DNA of 64,000 nt. It comes from Cryptomeria japonica (Eukaryota > Streptophyta > Pinopsida > Cupressales > Cupressaceae). The notes beneath the pieces are model-generated. The model was not told where the DNA came from, searched no databases, and saw nothing but the letters and a program-made list of their open reading frames with translations. The position numbers and the translations under genes were made by a program. Each line of letters starts with the position of its first letter. The stretch's first letter is position 1. Shown piece by piece: positions 57,101 to 64,000 of the stretch. Location: NCBI RefSeq assembly GCF_030272615.1, contig NC_081413.1, positions 16,624,285-16,688,284 on the forward strand, in the 5' to 3' direction.

Positions 57101-57923
57101 TTTATTGACAACCCTGATCAAATAACCATCATGTTAGTGACACCTTCAGACACATAACCATCGTGTTATTGATACTTCCTATCATAGTACACAACAACCC
57201 TTTGTTCATAGTGATAGTGATAACCTACGTATTATTGACAACTCAATTGGGTGTTTTTGACATTTGTAGTTACAACTTTCCTGATTCAAACTTGTTTGCT
57301 TGATGTCTTTTCCCACTGCATTGCCTTTTGTATCTCCTTGTGTATATAACATGATGTGTTATATGATGCTGCAATAGTACTTATGCCCTTTTTCCTCTAC
57401 CCACCTTTATCAACCTCCATGTATACTGATTTACTGATTTAACCTGCACGACACTATATCAACTAATCTGATCTTCCTCTGGGATGTTCATTATTGATGC
57501 ATCATTGAACTTTCCATCCTGATGTCTCTTCATGCATTTGAATCTCTCTTCCTGTCCATCATGTCATGTATGTCTCTTCATTCCAGTGAGTGTGGAGCTA
57601 TCACTTGCACATTCTTCTTCAAGCTGCTCATGACATTTATGGCACTTATCATCTCTACATCTTTTTCCATTGCAGCATCTCCATTTTTGACATCAATCAA
57701 CTTTTCATGCCTACTAGATCTTCATCCAGTGGGTATCCTCTAAGTCTCTCTGCAACATATGACATCAATCAGCCTGATCTCAACAACTCTTCTACTAAAT
57801 CTACAACCTGCAAGATGACCCGTCTGGTTCACATCAATGGAATCAATGGCACTCTTTTGAAACTCCACCAAATCAGCCTTGTACACACACATGTTGACAT
57901 CAATGACAACTTTGATGCCAACA
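54126..57923 (-). repeat. TE7 5' LTR
   Basis: About 3.8 kb. Starts TGTTGGCATCAAAG at 57923 on the minus strand. The end next to the PBS reads TTTGA where the partner keeps CA. It includes the GGATAA-type array at 56546-57030. Confidence 0.85.
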
Positions 57924-57928
57924 CTTAG
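57924..57928. repeat. TE7 target-site duplication CTTAG, right copy
   Basis: Matches 45632-45636. Confidence 0.8.
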
Positions 57929-58683
57929 GAACATTAGGGTCATATTTGGCCTACTTTTAAATTTCCATTATAACAAACATTCTAGGGATCTACAAAACCT
58001 AGAGTTTTCTTCAATCCTTGTTGATTCAACATATATTTGATATAAAGATTCTTTAGATTATTTTAACCACCCAAGTTTCATCTAATGTGTGTATGATACA
58101 AGAGAACCTATTACCTAATAAGTCATAAACCAAATTAAAAACCTTTTTAGTGTCATCCTCCTTTTCTACTTTCAATTGCTCCTTTAGCTTCTTTATTCAC
58201 AAGGATAAATTTTCCCCATCCTAGACAAAAATATCCATGGAGCTAAATTGATATGTGCCAAGTTGAGAAACAATACTGTATGGAGGTGGAAGTAGAGACT
58301 AAACCTTATTTTATTCTTGAAGCAATTTGATGTGGTTCCTTTTCAACTTGTCAAAATATGCTTGAAGTTTATTTGTTGTAGCCTCACTATACAAATGTAG
58401 TACTAACCACCATAGATTTTTCCTAAGGATCTATTTTGACAACAAGCCTCCTAACTATAAGATTACCTATTAAATATTTTATGTTACTTGCCACTTGTGG
58501 CTTGATGATATTTGGGGCAATGACCAATATGTATAATTTTGTACTTGGTGCTAAACCCTAAACCAAAATATGTTCTATTTACATTCTCTCCAAAAGTAAT
58601 GCTTCCTCATACTCATCTTGTCTTCTAATAGTGTCTGGAAAAATTATTGATGCAATATCCCATCTTGGCAACAAAATAAAATT
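57929..58683. other. Unassigned sequence right of TE7
   Basis: Nothing recognised. Broken minus-strand frames here may belong to the next entry. Confidence 0.4.
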
Positions 58684-59743
58684 TCACTTTCTTGCACAAT
58701 CCTTCCACCTTTCTCTATTCAGAGTAATATTATTAACTTGAAAGTCAAAATTTTCAATTACCTTTTTTGTGACCTCTTCTATTTCTTGTGGAGTGGCCTC
58801 TCCTTTTCCATTGTTTACTTGTCTAAATTGTTCCATTTTATTTTTCATCATGAAATCCATGAAGCTTTTATATTTTACAAATTGCTCATTTGACATTAAT
58901 TTAGTACACGCCTTAGCTTTGATATCATTTACTACTTCTTCGCTTGATATAAGATTATTTTCAATCTATCTTTGGGAGATCGTCAATTTGAACTCTAGGA
59001 GGGGATGGAAAAATATTGTTCTCTTCCTCTTCATCCACCATACCTCACCAATCTCCATAGTTTCAGGATAATTAATGGAATAATCTACCAAATGTGCAAA
59101 AACTTCATGCTTCTTCTGTAGTGGCATTGAAGGAGGCAATTGATTCTTTTGGTACTTTAGTTTGTTGGATAGGTTGCTCAATCTCCTTTTCAAACTATTG
59201 TTCTTCATGTGCAAATGGTCTTTCTTCTAGTTTTCTTCTTGAGGTAAAGGGCTTGTAGGCAAGGGTGATTGCATTATTTAATATAGTTTGAATTTTAAGG
59301 ATTGGATCCTTAATTTCAATAAATGTTCATGGACAATATTGATAGTATTTTTTCCTTTTCTATTTTCCTTCATGATTATACTCCATTTTCCTTTCATTGT
59401 ATTTACCTTCTTACCAATGACATAATTATTTATAACATTATCCATTATATCCAACTTGTGATAGAGGTTGGATCTTTTGGCATTCAATTTGGCTTGTCAA
59501 TGAAGTGCTCTAGGTCATAGTCTTTGGGTGAATCTAGAGTCATCTTGTATTCTTGCAAGATTGGATAAAGTAACTCCAACCCCTCTTTTGGCATGATAAA
59601 AAATTATAAAAAACATGTTGTGGAAAGGGCCCTTTCTTATGATTTATTAAGTGGTTCTTATCAAATTTATTTAATTGCCACATCATTTCCACGAATGCAA
59701 TTCTACTTGGCATAGTTCTATGTAGGATGAGGGGTTCTACCAA
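58684..59743 (-). pseudogene. Decayed minus-strand coding region of unknown type
   Basis: Four short frames on the same strand (59743-59540, 59487-59278, 59214-58966, 58896-58684) have protein-like composition: PSRIAFVEMMWQLNKFDKNH, HEVFAHLVDYSINYPETMEI, EIEEVTKKVIENFDFQVNNI. I do not recognise a family. One strand, steady spacing and charged helices argue for an old gene or element ORF, but each piece alone could be chance. Confidence 0.3.
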
Positions 59744-60499
59744 GGATCCATATAAGGAGAGAAATTACCAATCTCCTCAATTATGGTGAACTCCCAACTC
59801 AAGCTAACTCTTCTTAGGCCTTAAAAACCTTATTACTGCATCTAATAACCTATTTGACTTAACACCTAAGTTTTTTGAGATTTGCTTGTACATAGTATTC
59901 CTCAAGCAAGTCACATAATTGGAGTTTTAACACTGCATATCTTAGATATATGTCCAACAATGGACTGCCAATAGAAGTTTGCAATCATCAACCAATCTTA
60001 ATTTCATGTCTTCATTCCAAAATTTTGTCCCACTATATAATAAGAGATTACCAATTTGAATTTATAATCCTTTGATCACTCCTAATAGCCATCATTTCTC
60101 TATGAATTCCATCAAAAATCAATGCAACAAATTCAAATTCACATTTCACATATCAGAAACCATAATCATTATATGTATATGTGTAATGGTGGTGAAAATG
60201 AGGATCCACTACTTTAGCTATGTAAACAAGGAAGACCCACCAACATTAACATTAAAGGGGAGTGTAATCAATAGATTCAACCTCAAAACCTATGTAAAGA
60301 GTTGAATGCAAATTGGACTCCACTTTGTTGATTGATTTGAAAATGAACTATGAAAATAATGTGTATTGAATGCAAGATATAGGGATAAAGATGTGAAAAT
60401 GACAATACTCAACGTGCACAGATAGTTTTAGATCAGATATGTAGACATAAAGTACACAACTAGAAATAATAAGCAAAGAGAAACCTATGTCTCAAATCT
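59744..60499. other. Stretch without a recognisable gene
   Basis: AT-rich, no structure seen. Confidence 0.45.
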
Positions 60500-60860
60500 A
60501 GAATCTGAAATGCAAGACAATGGTGCTTGGGCGCTCTTGTCCATGACATTGGATGTAGACAAAAAATATATTTTCAAGATCATGATGTTGTTTTGAGTCT
60601 TTCCTTGAAGTTCCATTAGAAAAGTTTTGGACAATGGTGCTTGGGCGACCTTATCTTCCCTTTTTCACTTTTGCAAAAGCTATTTATGTGTGTATTTGTT
60701 TACTCTTCCTAAATCTATACTTGATGTCTCCTAAATTTATCATCTACGCATATGGAGGAAATAGTGCCATTTGATAGGGTTTGCCTAGGTCAAACCTAGG
60801 GTTGGAATTAACTGTTGAATGAAATTGAAAAATCGAAAGGAAAGATCTGAAGTAGAATGC
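60500..60860 (-). repeat. TE9: relic resembling the TE2 LTR
   Basis: GGGTTTGCCTAGGTCAAACC, then TAGGGTTGGAATTAAC, at 60777-60812 matches TE2 LTR GGGTTTGCCTTTAGGTCAAA, then CCCCGGTTTTGGAATTAAC (2760-2798). Upstream, in the same order as in TE2, lie two hairpin-type motifs at 60516-60541 and 60629-60658. The ends are not definable. Confidence 0.5.
60516..60541. other. Hairpin motif in TE9, first copy
   Basis: GACAATGGTGC, TTGGGCGC, TCTTGTC. Outer GACAA pairs with TTGTC. The stem sequence differs from TE2 but can still pair. Confidence 0.5.
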
Positions 60861-61160
60861 CACATTATACTTCAATCTTATTGTAGTTGATGATGACTGA
60901 TGATGCCATTCTCTTTAAATGTGATCACAAGTGTTGATGCAATAACATGACATGACATAAACGAAGCAATCACAAAAATATGCTTGCATGAAGATTGTGG
61001 CAACTTGCTGCTCCATAATACTGAAGGATATGATGAGATTGTAAAGGGGTTACAATTTATTACACTACATCTAGTTATGGATTGAGAAGTGTCCTACAAT
61101 AAAACTAAGTATCCAACTTTGGGTAACCTATTTAGTTATGTCTTTATCCCAAGAAAATTT

Positions 61161-61651
61161 TGTTGGTGTAATTATTTATTCAAGCTGGATATAATTACAC
61201 TTTACTTAAGTTTACTTAGGATAATGCATTTCATAGTAGTTTGGGTATGAGACACTTGGGTGTTTGTGCCACATTGGGATAGTGTGTTGTAGGAGATTTC
61301 CACCTTTTATGGTGTGATCTTGTTACTACTCTATCATATCCACTTATTGTGGAGTGATAATTCCACCTTCGGTGGGTGATCCACTTCATGTGGAATATTT
61401 TATTGTTTCTCCTACCTACCCCTACGTATCCCTACCTACCCTTGTTTCTTATTGAGCCACATGTCATGTTTGTGTTCTCACATATCCATATAGCCTTGCT
61501 TATATAAGTAGACTCATAGTCATTATATGTTAACAGCTATTGAACTATTGATCATTTATCTATTGATGAGAATACAATTTATTCTTATCCTATATTTTGT
61601 CTCTCTATTTTGTACTTTTCATTGAGCTCTTGATCTTGGCAAAAGATCACA
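61161..61651 (+). repeat. TE10 5' LTR
   Basis: Starts TGTTGG, ends CA, and holds GCTTATATAAGTAGAC near 61498. Size and layout fit a short copia LTR. Confidence 0.65.
61501..61508 (+). promoter_or_regulatory. TATA box of the TE10 LTR
   Basis: TATATAAG about 150 bp before the LTR end, the usual place for the start of element RNA. Confidence 0.6.
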
Positions 61652-61664
61652 TCGTATCAAAGAC
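61652..61664 (+). other. TE10 primer-binding site, degenerate
   Basis: TCGTATCAAAGAC, close to TGGTATCAGAGC, directly after the LTR. Confidence 0.55.
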
Positions 61665-63423
61665 ATTAGAGCGCTATTGATTCATCTTTGAGAGGCATTG
61701 TTGAAGGACGTCTAGAGGCAGATCTAAGGACCAACATCTTTTGGAGATGTCCTAGACCAGATCCGACCTCACCACCGCGTCTTGGTGGTCGTTTCCATGA
61801 ATTTTGACTATAAATTCACCTATATTGGGTGAAAGTCAATTTCGGAGCTTGGAGGAAAAAATCAGCCTATTAAGCTATACGGTACGATTTAATTTATTAT
61901 TTTTTTAATTATTTTTTTATTCTGCGAATTTTTTATTTTATTTCCAATTATTTAAAATTCACAGAAGTTTTTTTATTATTGTAAAAAAGTTTTTAATTAA
62001 AAATAAAAATAAAATAAAATATATATATTATTTACGGGGGGTTTATTTCCCCCCGCCACTGTACCGCAACTGCATTTTACGTTTTGCAGGGACCGTAATG
62101 CCGCCACTCGATCGGCCCCTGCCTGGATTTTCTGATAGCCCCCACACACTGGTTTCTGGTCTCCTTTCTGCTGCCCTACGCGTCCTCCCGACCGACCACT
62201 TGTCTCTCATTGGTGACCTATCTATTCCCGCTTGACAACTCCTGTCCTCTCCGATCACCCCAAATTCCTCCACCGATCACTCCATCGGCAACTTTCGTCG
62301 GTAGCTCCGCTTCTCATGATTCTCGATACTACCCGCTCACCGTCTGTCTTCTCTATCTCGTGCCACGTGGCATCTGTGCATTAATCGAACCACTGCTCCC
62401 TCCCTGTGCCACATGTCACTCTGACATGTCCACACCGCACCCAGTCAGTAGTTACGTACTGTCATGCAAGTACACATCAATAGTAAGTCACCACGATAGA
62501 GAACACTCAACGGAAGCCAAAGACACGTGGCATTATCTTATTCGTAGCAACTTCATAGTCAACAGCCCAGTTGGCTGCCATGTCAGCCTGACACGTCGTT
62601 CACCTCATCACTGCCACATCAACAGATCTATTATCTGACACATCAGATTTTGTACCATCCATACAACACGTGTCAAATTCTGGTTCATACACATCAGCAA
62701 TCTGTACTGTACGGACGCCACACAAGTAGGGAGGCAAAGTTTTTGGTGACTGCCATACGACCATCAAATTTAACACAGTAGTTTGCTGACATCATCATTT
62801 TTTTGAAAATTTGGTAGGCCCCTCTCCATTCAGATTTTTGATTATGCAGTTCAACTTGAAATGGTCATATCTTGCTCATTTTTGCTCCTTTTTTTGTGCA
62901 TTTTTTTTTGAAATGGGCTATTGTTTTGTGTACTTTCTCATGGTGGCATTATTTTCTGATTTTCATGGATAGAAATTTCAGAAATCTTTGTTTTTGGTGA
63001 CTGTACCTGTCCAATTCCCGTTTCTGCAACTTCTGAGACTATTTGGGCTCATACGAACTCCTTTTCAAGTGCCATTTTTTTTGAAAGTGCATACTTTTTT
63101 GTCTACTTTCATAATTTTCTATCAACTTGTAGTGATTTTAAGTAGAAATTGCACTTTTAGCATATGGTCTTTTTTTGCCAATTTGGCACTTGTATTGCAT
63201 AGATCTATCTTTATGGTCTTTTGCATTGTAGTTCTTAGCCTATTGGGGTAATTGTAAAACAAAATCAGAAGTCCACCTTACCATTGTTTGCAAGTGGCCT
63301 ATTGTACACACACTACATATAAAGTGCCAAAATCATCATTTTGGTGGGGGTACTTTGATTGAGTGAATTTGGGGGGGCGTCTCTTGTGATTTTGTGATCT
63401 TGTGTTCCTTCTTTTTTTCTTCT
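61665..63423 (+). other. TE10 leader with a CG-rich part and CACGTG motifs
   Basis: No gene supported. 61880-62035 is extremely AT-rich. 62040-62720 is the most CG-rich stretch in the window and contains G-box-type words GCCACGTGGC (62362-62371), ACACGTGGC (62523-62531) and ACACGTGT (62666-62673). 62780-63400 is T-rich with repeated TTTTTTTGAAA(A/G)TG words. Confidence 0.5.
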
Positions 63424-64000
63424 ATGGATTCTTCTAAGTTTCCTCTCTTAACTCCTCATAAGTATGCTACTTGGAAAATTAATGCATGGAGTAAACTTAT
63501 GGAAAAATGACTAACTCATTATATTGATGGAACTATTGTTGCTCCTATTGATCCTAAGGTTGATCTTGTTGCTCACTTGTATTGGCTCACTAAAAATATC
63601 ATGACAATTGGTACCTTAAAAAAGTATGTATCAAAGGATCTCATCTTTCATATTGAGAAATGTACCTTAATTAAGGATGCTTGGCAAAAGTTTCAAGACT
63701 TGTATGGTCAAGTTGATGAAATTAGGGGATATTAGATTGATAGTGATCTCTCCATGTTAGATCCCAAGAAATTTGATACTATAAAAGATTATGTCACTAA
63801 GGCAAAAGAGTTGAGGGCACAACTCAAAGATTGTGACATTGATAAGAAGGATACTCAATTGATCTTCAATTTGATGGGCAATATTCCACAAGAATATGCA
63901 ACATTTGTTTCTATTTTCCAAACCCATAGGATGACAATGAGTTCAAGCTACACAATGCCCACATTTGATGTTTTCGCCGAAATATTGATGATAGAACAAA
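63424..64000 (+). pseudogene. TE10 copia gag, 5' part
   Basis: Start MDSSKFPLLTPHKYATWKIN at 63424, the usual copia gag opening with a conserved Trp. It continues with LTHYIDGTIVAPIDPKVDL, VSKDLIFHIEKCTLIKDAWQ, FDTIKDYVTKAKELRAQLKD and LMGNIPQEYATFVSIFQTHR. Stops are TGA at 63508-63510 and TAG at 63733-63735; otherwise the frame is open to the window edge. Gag would form the particle. The zinc knuckle and the rest of the polyprotein are outside. Confidence 0.82.

Larger units (their letters stand above)
45637..57923 (-). mobile_element. TE7: Ty1/copia element with 3.8-kb LTRs and gag only
   Basis: LTRs of about 3843 and 3798 bp begin TGTTGGCATCAAAG on the minus strand and are flanked by CTTAG. 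An initiator-Met-type PBS follows the right LTR and a PPT (GCCAAAGGGGGATA) precedes the left one. The interior, about 3.2 kb without TE8, encodes gag in pieces. No protease, integrase or RT is present in the last kilobase before the PPT. The coiled coil and multiple knuckles resemble SIRE-type gag. LTR samples differ by about 8-9%, the most of any pair here. It is a non-autonomous derivative. Confidence 0.85.
61161..64000 (+). mobile_element. TE10: Ty1/copia element, 5' part, running off the right edge
   Basis: A 491-bp LTR (TGTTGGTGTAATTA to AAGATCACA), a degenerate PBS, a 1.75-kb leader and a copia gag at 63424. The rest is beyond the window. No second LTR is available to confirm the ends. 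Two in-frame stops in gag show decay. Confidence 0.7.

Noticed and set aside
61665-61690. AGCGCTATTG word after the TE10 PBS, like the TE4 array
   Set aside because: A single occurrence in an unrelated element; coincidence is likely.
62210-62638. 142-codon plus frame in the CG-rich island
   Set aside because: No motif, no start context, and composition explained by the base bias. It lies in the TE10 leader.

Overview
This is plant nuclear DNA built almost entirely of transposable elements. It looks like a large-genome seed plant; a gymnosperm is my best guess (inference from density, decay and element style). I see no intact host gene, rRNA, tRNA or CRISPR. Elements are labelled TE1-TE10. 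Boundaries come from hand-matched LTR pairs, target-site duplications (TSDs), primer-binding sites (PBS) and polypurine tracts (PPT).

Layout. 1-10707: TE1, a decayed minus-strand Ty1/copia element, split by TE2 (2247-9948, minus). TE2 is a complete but non-autonomous Ty3/gypsy element with gag and protease only (TSD GTACT). 10708-13329: no gene seen. 13341-14009: TE3, a short LINE derivative with an 11-bp TSD. 14021-16321: no gene, one microsatellite. 16322-45234: TE4, a giant Tat/Ogre-like Ty3/gypsy element on plus, about 18 kb once its insertion is subtracted. It has a long leader, gag, protease, a G-patch-like linker, RT, two RNase H domains and integrase, and on the opposite strand a plant mobile domain (PMD) gene between pol and the 3' LTR. 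Its right LTR is followed by another PBS and leader (to about 45438), so two units once lay head to tail. Inside the PMD gene sits TE5 (30895-41738, plus, TSD CTGTG), a chromodomain gypsy. Inside the TE5 protease sits TE6 (34251-36563, TSD GAGGG), a solo LTR with a 61-bp tandem array. 45637-57923: TE7, a minus-strand copia element with 3.8-kb LTRs and only gag (TSD CTTAG), holding a solo LTR, TE8 (about 51537-52938). 57929-60480: decayed, unassigned sequence. 60500-60860: TE9, a relic resembling the TE2 LTR. 61161-64000: TE10, the 5' end of a plus-strand copia element.

The parts form a nested stack: TE6 in TE5 in TE4, TE2 in TE1, and TE8 in TE7. TE2 and TE4 share an unusual PBS, the gag zinc-knuckle form and the linker style, so TE2 probably relied on a TE4-like partner for RT and integrase. 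All integrases in view have lost catalytic acidic residues, and none of the elements appears able to move itself.

The most interesting items are the antisense PMD gene with a possible intron inside a Tat element, the hairpin family repeated in the LTRs and leader of TE2 and found again in TE9, the head-to-tail remnant of TE4, and the gag-only copia with four zinc knuckles and very long LTRs.
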